Shown here: positions 40,023-48,240 of the stretch, piece after piece
How the letters are laid out: every line of letters starts with the position of its first letter
How positions within the stretch are numbered: position 1 is the first letter of the stretch
Assembly (NCBI RefSeq): GCF_023074055.1
Contig: NZ_JADPKR010000098.1
Span: 1-64,000 of the forward strand
DNA from: Bradyrhizobium sp. 141
GTDB taxonomy: Bacteria; Pseudomonadota; Alphaproteobacteria; Rhizobiales; Xanthobacteraceae
DNA length: 64,000 bases
Direction of reading: 5' to 3'
Translations under genes and position numbers: made by a program
The notes under the pieces: model-generated
Database searches by the model: none
Seen by the model: only the letters and a program-made list of their open reading frames with translations
What the model was told of the DNA's origin: nothing

Positions 40023-41441
40023 ATGACGACCACGCTCGATGCATCGGGGCTGCCTTCACGCTCCCTGCTGTCGTTCCTCGATCGCGAGCATACGGTTGCA
40101 AGGCCGGGTTACAGCAGGTGGATGGTGCCGCCCGCGGCGCTCTGCGTGCATCTGTGTATCGGGCAGGCCTACGCCTTCAGCGTCTTCAACCTGCCGATGA
40201 CCAAGCTGATCGGCATCACCCAATCAGCTCCGGGTGACTGGAAGCTCACGGAACTCGGCTGGATCTTCTCCATCGCGATGGTCTTCTTGGGGTTGTCGGC
40301 GGCAGTGTTCGGACGCTGGGTCGAGGAAGGGGGACCCCGGCGGGCGATGTTCACCGCCGGCATCGCCTGGGCGAGTGCCTTCCTGATCTCCGCGCTCGGC
40401 GTCCATCTGCATAATCTCTGGATCATCTATTTTGGCTATGGCGTGATCGGGGGCTGTGCGCTCGGCATCGGCTACATCTCGCCGGTGTCAACGCTGATGA
40501 AATGGTTTCCCGATCGGCCGGGCATGGCAACCGGCATGGCGATCATGGGCTTCGGCGGCGGCGCGCTGATCGCCTCCCCCTTCTCCGTCTGGCTGATGAG
40601 CAAGTTCGCCAGCATGACCGACGTCGGCGTCTTCGGCGCCTTCATCACGCTGGGCTGCGTCTACTTCCTCTTCATGATGGTCGGCTCCGCGATCGTCCGC
40701 GTGCCGGCGCCGGGCTGGAAGCCGGAAGGCTACGTGCCGCCGGCAACCGCCACCAAGCTGATGACGAAGAACGATGTTTTTGTCTATCAGGCGATCAAGA
40801 CGCCGCAGTTCTGGCTGATCTGGATCGTGTTGTTCTGCAACACCACCGCAGGCATCGGCGTGCTCGGCCAGGCTTCGGCGATGAGCCAGGAGATGTTCCC
40901 GGGACACATCACCGCGGTCGCGGCCGCCGGTCTCGTCGGCCTGATGAGTCTCTTCAACATGGGCGGACGCTTCAGCTGGGCCTCGTTGTCCGACTTCATC
41001 GGGCGCAAGAACACCTATTTCGTCTACATGGTGCTCGGCTTCGCGCTTTACGTGACCGTGCCTTATGCCGGCGCCAGCGGCAATGTCGTGCTGTTCGTGC
41101 TGTGCTTCCTGATCATCGTCAGCATGTATGGCGGCGGCTTTTCCACGGTGCCGGCCTATCTGCGCGACATGTTCGGCACGCGCTATGTCGGGGCCATCCA
41201 CGGCATCCTGCTCACAGCATGGTCGATGGCCGGCATCGCCGGGCCGGTGCTGATCAACTACATCCGCGAATACAACGTCACCCATGGCGTGCCGAAGGCG
41301 CAGGCCTACAACACCACCATGTACATCATGGCCGGACTGCTCGTGGTCGGCTTCCTCGCCAATCTCTGCGTCCGCGCCGTCGACAAGCGCCATCACATGA
41401 AAGACGACGACAAGGCAAGTCTCGAACCGGCGCGCGCTTGA
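40023..41441 (+). CDS. MFS transporter, OFA (oxalate/formate antiporter-like) family
   Basis: A 472-residue, 12-helix carrier. GYSRWMVPPAALCVHLCIGQAYAFSVF is the OFA N-terminus; the MFS A-like loop is FPDRPGMATGMAIMGFGGGA; a central loop LMTKNDVFVYQAIKTPQFWLIW and GGRFSWASLSDFIGRKNTYFV (D-x-x-G-R-[KR] motif) follow. OxlT exchanges oxalate for formate; many OFA members have other substrates. ATG 40023 is preceded by AGGAGG. Three very small ORFs follow closely on the same strand. Confidence 0.92.
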   Translation: MTTTLDASGLPSRSLLSFLDREHTVARPGYSRWMVPPAALCVHLCIGQAYAFSVFNLPMTKLIGITQSAPGDWKLTELGWIFSIAMVFLGLSAAVFGRWVEEGGPRRAMFTAGIAWASAFLISALGVHLHNLWIIYFGYGVIGGCALGIGYISPVSTLMKWFPDRPGMATGMAIMGFGGGALIASPFSVWLMSKFASMTDVGVFGAFITLGCVYFLFMMVGSAIVRVPAPGWKPEGYVPPATATKLMTKNDVFVYQAIKTPQFWLIWIVLFCNTTAGIGVLGQASAMSQEMFPGHITAVAAAGLVGLMSLFNMGGRFSWASLSDFIGRKNTYFVYMVLGFALYVTVPYAGASGNVVLFVLCFLIIVSMYGGGFSTVPAYLRDMFGTRYVGAIHGILLTAWSMAGIAGPVLINYIREYNVTHGVPKAQAYNTTMYIMAGLLVVGFLANLCVRAVDKRHHMKDDDKASLEPARA

Positions 41442-41467
41442 GGCGCGGCGAGCAAAAAGGAGCAACC

Positions 41468-41626
41468 ATGACGACGACATCGCGAAGCGAGGCATCGTTC
41501 TCGCAGCTGCTGCTGAGCTGGGTCGCCTATCGGCTGTCCCGGACCATGGCGGCGATCAAGCCGGCATATCGCGCCAGTGAAATCGCGGCGGCGGTCGCGG
41601 CCAGCAACAATCCCTCGGGGGCATGA
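41468..41626 (+). CDS. Small protein downstream of the OFA carrier
   Basis: Fifty-two residues, ATG 41468 preceded by AAGGAG at six bases. Basic, mostly helical (SQLLLSWVAYRLSRTMAAIKPAYRASEIAAAV), ending NNPSGA. No known domain. The good ribosome-binding site and operon position support a real gene. Confidence 0.55.
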   Translation: MTTTSRSEASFSQLLLSWVAYRLSRTMAAIKPAYRASEIAAAVAASNNPSGA

Positions 41627-41630
41627 CATC

Positions 41631-41756
41631 ATGCAGAGCGCTCAGACGGCAAGGACCACACCGCTGCAATTGGCGCTGGCCTGGAGCTTTGCGGGCATCC
41701 CCCTGCTCGCAGGCGTCATCCAGACCCTGCTCAACGCCATGAAGCTGTTTCAATAG
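41631..41756 (+). CDS. MFS transporter small subunit-like protein
   Basis: Forty-one residues with one transmembrane helix: PLQLALAWSFAGIPLLAGVIQTLLNAMKLFQ. I recall a family of ~40-residue single-helix proteins encoded right after OFA-type MFS carriers that annotators call 'MFS transporter small subunit'. The place and sequence pattern fit that. It begins five bases after the previous stop. It is too short for most gene callers. Confidence 0.6.
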   Translation: MQSAQTARTTPLQLALAWSFAGIPLLAGVIQTLLNAMKLFQ

Positions 41757-41767
41757 GCAAGAGGCCG

Positions 41768-41977
41768 ATGCGCCCCACGGACATGCACGCAACGCTGCTC
41801 GGCAACGCGCGACGGTTGATCAGCGACGAAGGCTTTGCCGTCTCCATGCTGGCCGCGGTGATCGCCGCCATGGTTCTGGCCTTCGGCCTCGGCGCGACCG
41901 CGGACATCGTCGTCGCGATGCTGGCGATTGGCGCCGTGACGGCCGTCGCCGAGACTCGCCTTTATAGACGCGGGTAG
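41768..41977 (+). CDS. Small two-helix membrane protein
   Basis: Sixty-nine residues: MRPTDMHATLLGNARRLISDEGFAVS then two hydrophobic helices (MLAAVIAAMVLAFGLGATADIVVAMLAIGAVTAVAE). GAGG precedes the ATG. It follows the previous small gene by 11 bases, so it is probably the end of the carrier operon. No recognised family. Confidence 0.5.
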   Translation: MRPTDMHATLLGNARRLISDEGFAVSMLAAVIAAMVLAFGLGATADIVVAMLAIGAVTAVAETRLYRRG

Positions 41978-41991
41978 CTTCGAACAGGCCG

Positions 41992-42891
41992 TCAGCGACG
42001 CTTGCGTGTGGCACGCGCCGGCGTTTCCATCATGCGGCGGGTCTGCTCGGCGGCGAGGTCGCGCATGAGCGCGATCGCGGTCTGAACGTGATCATCGGGC
42101 TGGTCGACTGAGTGGACGACATAGGCCGGCATCGAGAATTTCGGTGCACCCGCCACCAGATGCAAGCGCCTGGCCTTGAGCAGAGGCTCGACGATCCGGT
42201 GCGCGAAGTAGCCGGAGCCGCCATTGGCGAGCACGTGCTGAAGCCCGAGCCAGCCGATGTTTGCAGTCAGCGCGGGTCCCGCAAAATTGGGAAAGACGGC
42301 GCTGTGGCGGGCATAGAATTCCGGCCCCCAGTCGACATAGACGTAACCATCCTGCGGCTCCGGATCGCTTTTGGGGTTGGTCGAGACCAGCACAAGCTGC
42401 TCCTCGATCAGCAACTCGACCTTGAGGCCCGGGCGGCTTTGCGGCGTGTACATCACGCCGATGTCGAGGCGGCCTTCGACCAGCCCCTGCATCAGCTCCG
42501 GCTCCAGCGCGCTTTCGGCGCGGATGGAGATATGCGGATTGGCCTCCTGCATGCGCGGCACCCAGAGCAGCAGAAATTCCTCCCACAAACCGATACGGCC
42601 GCCGACGACGAGCGCGCCGCTAAATCCCTTGGGAATTCCGACGTCGTGCCGGGCCTGCTCGACGGTGCGAACAAGTGTCGAAGCGTGACGCTGAAACTGA
42701 CGGCCCGCCGCCGTCAGCGCCGCGCCGGCCTTGTTGCGAACGAACAGTGTGCAGCCAAGCAGCTCTTCGAGCGAGTGAATCCGCGTGCTGACTGTGGACT
42801 GGCTGACGTGAAGGCGATCGGCGGCCGTAATGAAATTCCCCGTCGCGACCACGGTCAGGAATGTACGCGCGAGCTCAGTGTCCACCGGCAT
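41992..42891 (-). CDS. LysR-family transcriptional regulator
   Basis: A 299-residue LTTR. The N-terminal HTH is ARTFLTVVATGNFITAADRLHVSQSTVSTRIHSLEELLGC; the effector domain runs from GALVVGGRIGLWEEFLLLWVP through DIGVMYTPQSRPGL. ATG at 42891; a GTG six bases upstream is an alternative. It converges with the OFA-carrier operon and shares an ATATCGATA element with it, so it likely regulates that operon. Its own start is preceded by the palindrome TATCGATA. Confidence 0.88.
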   Translation of the reverse strand: MPVDTELARTFLTVVATGNFITAADRLHVSQSTVSTRIHSLEELLGCTLFVRNKAGAALTAAGRQFQRHASTLVRTVEQARHDVGIPKGFSGALVVGGRIGLWEEFLLLWVPRMQEANPHISIRAESALEPELMQGLVEGRLDIGVMYTPQSRPGLKVELLIEEQLVLVSTNPKSDPEPQDGYVYVDWGPEFYARHSAVFPNFAGPALTANIGWLGLQHVLANGGSGYFAHRIVEPLLKARRLHLVAGAPKFSMPAYVVHSVDQPDDHVQTAIALMRDLAAEQTRRMMETPARATRKRR

Positions 42892-42958
42892 CCCCACAAA
42901 TCGAAATTATCGATATGAAAGGCGCTCTCTTCGGGGATGTCAAACTGGCAAGTGGGGG

Positions 42959-45900
42959 CTATTCCGCCGGCTCGGCTGCGGCCACGGTCTTCGACCCAGT
43001 TGCATCCGCCGGGGTCCCCGGGAATACTCGCCGGACCAGAACGAACAGCGCGGGCACGAAGAAGATGCCGAGGACGGTTGCCGCGATCATCCCGCCGGCG
43101 ACGCCAATGCCGACAGCGTTCTGGCTGGCCGAGCCCGCGCCGGTCGCCACCGCCAGCGGCAGCACGCCGAGGATGAAGGCGAGCGAGGTCATCAGGATCG
43201 GACGCAGGCGTTGCCGCGCCGCGTGCAGCGTGGCATCGACGAGGCTGCTGCCGGCCGCGATCTGCTCCAGCGCGAATTCGACGATCAGGATCGCGTTCTT
43301 CGAGGCAAGACCGATCGTGGTCAAAAGGCCGACCTGGAAATAGACGTCGTTGGCCTGGCTGAACAGCGTCGCCGCAAGCAACGCGCCGAGCACGCCGATC
43401 GGCACCGTCAGCATCACCGCGAACGGGACCGACCAGCTCTCGTACAAGGCCGCGAGGCTCAGGAAGACGATCAGGAGCGAGATCGAATAGAGATACAGCG
43501 TCTGGCTGCCGGTGAGCCGTTCCTGAAACGACAATCCGGTCCATTCGTGGCCGTAGCCCTTGGGGAGCTTGGCCATCTGCTCCTCTACTGCCTGCATGGC
43601 AACGCCCGAGCTGATGCCCTGCCCCGCCTGGCCCTGAAGCTCGACGGCGGCAACGCCGTTGTAGCGCTCGAGACGCGGCGAGCCGAAGCTCCAGCGATCG
43701 GTCGCGACAGCCGAGAACGGCACCATCGAGCCAGAGACGTTGCGCACGTACCAGCGGCCGATGTCGCTGGTGCCCATGCGGAACGGCGCGTCGCTCTGCA
43801 CATAGACCTGCTTGACGCGGCCCCGGTCGATGAAGTCGTTGACATAGGCTCCGCCCCAGGCCGCCGACAGCGTAGTGTTGAGATCGCTGAGGTTGACGCC
43901 GAGTGCTGTGGCCTTGGCCTGATCGACGTCGAGGTTGAATTGCGGCGTGTCGTCCTGGCCGTTCGGCCGCGCCTGCGCGACGCGTCTGTCCGCCGCGAGC
44001 TGCCCGAGCAGCTGGTTGCGGGCCTGGATCAGCGCCTCGTGGCCGTTGCCGCCGGTGTCCTGGAGATAGACATCGAAACCGCCGGCATTGCCGAAGCCGG
44101 GGATCGACGGCGGCAGCACCGCAAACACCATGGCGTCGCGGATCTTCATGAACGCCCCCATGGCGCGGCCGACCACCGCCTGCGCCGAGGCCGCCGGATT
44201 CTTGCGCTCGTCGAACGGTTTCAGGCTGACGAAGGCCAGACCGACATTTTGCCCCTGCCCCGCAAAGCTGAAACCATTGACCGCGAACACACCGTCCACG
44301 GCATCCTTCTCGTTGTCGAGATATTGATGCTCGACCTGCTTGATGATTTCGAGGGTGCGCGTCGAGGCCGCGCCGACCGGAAGCTGGATCAGGGTCATGA
44401 TCGTGCCCTGGTCCTCCTCGGGCAGGAACGAGCTCGGCAGCCGCTGGAACAGGACGACCATGCCGGCGACGATCGCCACGAAGGCGATCATCACCCCGGC
44501 GACGCGCTTGATCGCAGCGCCCGCGGTGCGCTGATAGCCGTCGGCCATGCGGTCGAAGCCGCGGTTGAACAGCCCGAAGAAGCCGCGCTGCGCGCCATGG
44601 TGCTTCGGCGGCTTCAGGATCGTCACGCAAAGTGCCGGCGTCAGCACCAGCGCCACCAGCACCGACAGCAGCATCGCCGTGACGATGGTGAGCGCGAACT
44701 GCCGGTAGATGATGCCGACCGAGCCATTGAAGAACGCCATCGGGATGAACACGGCCGAGAGCACGACGCCGATCCCGACCAGCGCCCCGGTAATCTCGCG
44801 CATGGACTTCTCGGTCGCCTCGCGTGGGCCGAGCTGCTCCTCGGCCATCACGCGCTCGACGTTCTCGACCACGACGATGGCATCGTCGACCAGAAGGCCG
44901 ATCGCCAGGACCATCGCGAACATCGTCAGCGTGTTGATGGAATAGCCCGCCAGCGAGAGCACGCCGAAGGTCCCGAGCAGCACCACGGGTACCGCGATGG
45001 TCGGAATGAGGGTCGCTCGCCAGCTTTGCAGGAACACGAACATCACGACGAAAACCAGCACGATCGCCTCGAACAGCGTGTGCACCACCTTCTCGATCGA
45101 TAGTTTCACAAAAGGCGTGGTGTCGTAGGGGTAGATGACGCGAAGGCCCTCCGGCATGGTGGCGCTGAGCTGGGCGATGCGCGCCTTCACCGCCTCCGCC
45201 GTTGCGACCGCATTGGCGCCGGTCGCAAGGCTGATGCCCATGCCCGCGGCAGGCTTGCCGTTGTAGCGAGCCGCTGAATCATAGGACTTCGAACCGAGCT
45301 CGACGCGCGCGACGTCGCCGATGCGCACGGTCTGGCCGGACGATGCGGTGCGCAGGATGATGTCCTTGAACTGTTCGACGGTCTGCAGGCGGCTCTGCGA
45401 GGTGATGGTGGCATTGAGCTGCTGGCCGCCGACGGCGGGAAGACCGCCGAGCTGGCCGGCCGTAACCTGCGTGTTCTGGGTCTGGATTGCCGCGGTCACG
45501 TCGCCGGGCATCAGATTGTATTTCGCCAATTTATCGGGATCGAGCCAGATGCGCATGGCGTATTCGGCACCGAACAACGTCACCTGGCCGACCCCGGCGA
45601 CGCGGCTGATGGGATCATTGACCGAGGACGCCACGTAATCGGCGATGTCGCTGGCGGCAAGCCGTCCGTCCTCGGACACGAAGCCGAGCACCATCAGGAA
45701 GCTCGCCGACGACTTCACGACCTTGATGCCCTGCTGCTGCACGACCTGCGGCAGCAGCGGGGTTGCCAGCTGAAGCTTGTTCTGCACCTGCACCTGGGCG
45801 ATGTCGGCATCGGCTTCGTTGGTGAAGGTCAGCGAGATCTGCACCACGCCGGTCGAGGTGCTCGACGACGACATGTATTGCAGATAGTCGAGACCGGTCA

Positions 45901-46105
45901 TGTTCTGCTCGATGACCTTGGTCACCGAGTTCTCCGCGGTCTGGGCGTTGGCGCCGGGATAGGTCGCAGTGATCGTGACCACGGTCGGTGCAATCTGCGG
46001 GTATTGCGCGATCGGCAGGCGCAAGATCGCGAGCACGCCGCCGAGCATGATCAGGATGGCGATGACCCAGGCGAAGATCGGCCGCTTGATGAAGAAATGG
46101 GACAT
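42959..46105 (-). CDS. RND multidrug efflux permease (AcrB/MexB, HAE1 family)
   Basis: A 1048-residue inner-membrane pump. MSHFFIKRPIFAWVIAILIMLGG, the porter domain motifs (GAEYAMRIWLDPDKLAKYNL), TM4 with the proton-relay aspartates (VLAIGLLVDDAIVVVENVER) and GLLTTIGLASKNAILIVEF near the C-terminus all match HAE1. Likely exports amphiphilic drugs or plant compounds (for example isoflavonoids), by inference only. It is preceded by its adaptor gene five bases upstream; no outer-membrane TolC-type gene is encoded here. Confidence 0.96.
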   Translation of the reverse strand: MSHFFIKRPIFAWVIAILIMLGGVLAILRLPIAQYPQIAPTVVTITATYPGANAQTAENSVTKVIEQNMTGLDYLQYMSSSSTSTGVVQISLTFTNEADADIAQVQVQNKLQLATPLLPQVVQQQGIKVVKSSASFLMVLGFVSEDGRLAASDIADYVASSVNDPISRVAGVGQVTLFGAEYAMRIWLDPDKLAKYNLMPGDVTAAIQTQNTQVTAGQLGGLPAVGGQQLNATITSQSRLQTVEQFKDIILRTASSGQTVRIGDVARVELGSKSYDSAARYNGKPAAGMGISLATGANAVATAEAVKARIAQLSATMPEGLRVIYPYDTTPFVKLSIEKVVHTLFEAIVLVFVVMFVFLQSWRATLIPTIAVPVVLLGTFGVLSLAGYSINTLTMFAMVLAIGLLVDDAIVVVENVERVMAEEQLGPREATEKSMREITGALVGIGVVLSAVFIPMAFFNGSVGIIYRQFALTIVTAMLLSVLVALVLTPALCVTILKPPKHHGAQRGFFGLFNRGFDRMADGYQRTAGAAIKRVAGVMIAFVAIVAGMVVLFQRLPSSFLPEEDQGTIMTLIQLPVGAASTRTLEIIKQVEHQYLDNEKDAVDGVFAVNGFSFAGQGQNVGLAFVSLKPFDERKNPAASAQAVVGRAMGAFMKIRDAMVFAVLPPSIPGFGNAGGFDVYLQDTGGNGHEALIQARNQLLGQLAADRRVAQARPNGQDDTPQFNLDVDQAKATALGVNLSDLNTTLSAAWGGAYVNDFIDRGRVKQVYVQSDAPFRMGTSDIGRWYVRNVSGSMVPFSAVATDRWSFGSPRLERYNGVAAVELQGQAGQGISSGVAMQAVEEQMAKLPKGYGHEWTGLSFQERLTGSQTLYLYSISLLIVFLSLAALYESWSVPFAVMLTVPIGVLGALLAATLFSQANDVYFQVGLLTTIGLASKNAILIVEFALEQIAAGSSLVDATLHAARQRLRPILMTSLAFILGVLPLAVATGAGSASQNAVGIGVAGGMIAATVLGIFFVPALFVLVRRVFPGTPADATGSKTVAAAEPAE

Positions 46106-46110
46106 GACGA

Positions 46111-47325
46111 TTACTGCCCGGCTGTGGCGGCCGTGGGCCGCGCGTCGGCTTGCCGCGTCGGATCCACGGTGAGGCCGGTTGCAGGATCGACCGCGAGCTC
46201 CACGGTCTTGACGGGCGCACCGGGGCGGGCCTTCTGCGATCCTTCGACGATCAGGCGATCGCCCGACCTCGCGCCGGAGCGCACGAGCCAGTTGCTGCCG
46301 ACATCCTCGCCGAGCTCCAGCGTCCGCTGCTCGACCTTGCCGTCCTTGTCGACGAACATCGCCACCGCCTGCCCCAGCGGATTGCGCGAGACCGCGCGCT
46401 GCGGCACCAGGATAGCGGCCGGATCGACGCCCGCGACCACCCGGGCGCGCACATACATGCCGGGCAGCAGCGCGCGCTCGGGATTGGCGAAGACCGCGCG
46501 CGATGAGACCGAGCCGGTGCTCTCGTTGACGCTGGCATCGGTGAATCCGTACTTGCCCTTGTGGCCATAGGCCCTGCCGCTCTCCATCAACAGCTCGACC
46601 TGCACGCCCTCGGCCGGGCGCTTGAGCCGGCCACTGGCGATCTGGCTGCGCAGGCGCTCCATCTCGGAGGTCGACTGGTCGAGGTCGACATAAACAGGGT
46701 CGAGCTGCTGGATCGTCGTCATCGCGGTCGCCTGGCTGGCGATGACGAGCGCGCCGGGCGTGATGCTTGACTTGCCGATCCGGCCCGAGATCGACGCGGT
46801 GACCTTGGTGCGGTCCAGCGAGATTGCGGCGGTTTCGCGGTTGGCCTCGGCGGCCTTCAGGTCGGCCTCGCCCTGCTTGTAGGCGGCAACGGCATCGTCA
46901 ACGTCCTGCTGGCTGGCCGCGTTGGTCTGCAGAAGCTGGGTCTTGCGCGCAGCCTTCAGCTTGACGCTGACGAGCGTTGCCTCCGACCTCTGCACCGCGG
47001 CCTCCGCGCTCGCCAGACCCGCCTTGTACTGCACCGGATCGATCTCATAGAGCAGATCGCCTTCCCTCACCTCGGCGCCTTCCACGAAGTCACGCTTGAG
47101 CAAAATGCCCGTGACCTGCGGCCGGACTTCGGAAACCTGATAGGCAACGACGCGCCCCGGCAGGACCGTCGAAATCTTCGCTTCCTGCGGTTTCAGGGTC
47201 GTGATGCCGACCTCGGGCGCCATCTGCTGTAGAGCGGCTTGCGGGCTCCGTTCCCCGCAAGCGGCAAGCAGCAGGGCAATCAACGGGACGGCGCGGACGA
47301 TCGGGGGACGCATGATGAGATCCAT
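46111..47325 (-). CDS. RND efflux periplasmic adaptor, lipoprotein
   Basis: A 404-residue HlyD-like membrane-fusion protein. Lipobox LLLAACG near residue 25 shows a lipid anchor. VAYQVSEVRPQVTGILLKRDFVEGAEVREGDLLYEIDP is the lipoyl domain; a coiled coil (SEATLVSVKLKAARKTQLLQ) and the second lipoyl half (DRTKVTASISGRIGKSSITPGALV) follow. Start ATG 47325, or 47313. Divergent from a TetR regulator, with a double palindrome between. Confidence 0.93.
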   Translation of the reverse strand: MDLIMRPPIVRAVPLIALLLAACGERSPQAALQQMAPEVGITTLKPQEAKISTVLPGRVVAYQVSEVRPQVTGILLKRDFVEGAEVREGDLLYEIDPVQYKAGLASAEAAVQRSEATLVSVKLKAARKTQLLQTNAASQQDVDDAVAAYKQGEADLKAAEANRETAAISLDRTKVTASISGRIGKSSITPGALVIASQATAMTTIQQLDPVYVDLDQSTSEMERLRSQIASGRLKRPAEGVQVELLMESGRAYGHKGKYGFTDASVNESTGSVSSRAVFANPERALLPGMYVRARVVAGVDPAAILVPQRAVSRNPLGQAVAMFVDKDGKVEQRTLELGEDVGSNWLVRSGARSGDRLIVEGSQKARPGAPVKTVELAVDPATGLTVDPTRQADARPTAATAGQ

Positions 47326-47369
47326 GGGTAAGTTGCGGCCCCTCCAGGGGATCGCGCACGGAAACATTT

Positions 47370-47409
47370 GGAAACTATTCAGTTTCCGCCCGGAAACTTG
47401 TTGGTTTCC
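47370..47409. promoter_or_regulatory. Double TetR operator GGAAAC-N6-GTTTCC
   Basis: GGAAAC TATTCA GTTTCC (47370-47387) and GGAAAC TTGTTG GTTTCC (47392-47409): two 18-base sites of the same architecture, 22 bases centre to centre. An extra half-site GGAAAC lies at 47360-47365, and the inner halves also form GTTTCC-GCCC-GGAAAC. They lie between the adaptor gene and the divergent TetR gene. Confidence 0.75.
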
Positions 47410-47492
47410 CTTCCCGAAGTCAAGTGCTAGACTGCCTGTTCAACTGCGTTCAAGCAGTCGTGAAGCAGCTCAGATTCAAGGCGGGTGTTTCC

Positions 47493-48236
47493 ATGGCGAG
47501 AGAATCCAGCAGTCAGGGGCGCATCGACCCGCCTTCGGGGCGGACCAAGCCGGCCGTCGGCCTTCCCGCCCCGGACGCACGCATGTTGCAATTGCTGACG
47601 GCGGCGAAGGAGACCTTCACCAGCAAGGGTTTTGCCGCGACGACGATGGACGATATCGCCGGTACCGCCGGCATGTCGAAAAAGACACTCTACAAATTGT
47701 TCGAGAGCAAGACTGAGCTGTTTCGCGCCATGCTGCTGCGCAGCCTGCCGCAAGCCGATTACGCAGACACCCCCGCGGAAGGATCACCAACGATCCGGCT
47801 TCGAAACACGCTCCGGGAGGCGGCGGACGTGGCGTTGTCGCCGGGCGAAATCGCGCTGCAGCGCCTGATCATCGGTGAACGTCAGGCCTCGCCTGCGCTG
47901 GGACGCATGTTCGCCGAGGTCATCATCGAAAGCGGCATCGAGCATATCGTCGACCTGCTCAAGGCCGTTCGCCTGGAGCCTCGTTTCGAGGGCGTGCCGC
48001 TCCGCCTCATCGCCGAAATGCTGTTTGGCATGGTGTTCAGTCACGATCATTTCAGGCTGCTGACGGACACCGGATTCAAGCTCAATCGCCGCGCGCTGGA
48101 CCGGCGGATCGATCTTGCGATTGCGACGTTCTGTGCGGTCGAGAATCGCGCCGGTGCAACGCGGCCCCGGGGCGAGCACCCATCGTCCGAGGGTTCGGCG
48201 TCCGAAGGAAGGACACCGGCTCGATCCCGGATCTGA
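47493..48236 (+). CDS. TetR-family transcriptional regulator
   Basis: A 247-residue regulator, ATG 47493. A ~35-residue N-terminal tail precedes the HTH (FTSKGFAATTMDDIAGTAGMSKKTLYKLFESKTELF), and a C-terminal extension is Arg/Ser/Pro-rich. Divergent from the RND efflux genes and next to two identical palindromes, so it is the expected efflux repressor (AcrR-like). Confidence 0.92.
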   Translation: MARESSSQGRIDPPSGRTKPAVGLPAPDARMLQLLTAAKETFTSKGFAATTMDDIAGTAGMSKKTLYKLFESKTELFRAMLLRSLPQADYADTPAEGSPTIRLRNTLREAADVALSPGEIALQRLIIGERQASPALGRMFAEVIIESGIEHIVDLLKAVRLEPRFEGVPLRLIAEMLFGMVFSHDHFRLLTDTGFKLNRRALDRRIDLAIATFCAVENRAGATRPRGEHPSSEGSASEGRTPARSRI

Positions 48237-48240
48237 GGCG

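Noticed and set aside
42830..45103. 757-codon open frame on the plus strand
   Set aside because: It is exactly antisense to the RND permease gene. Its composition (Arg/His/Asp/Glu-rich, low hydrophobicity) is typical of GC-rich shadow frames, and the permease on the other strand is unmistakable.
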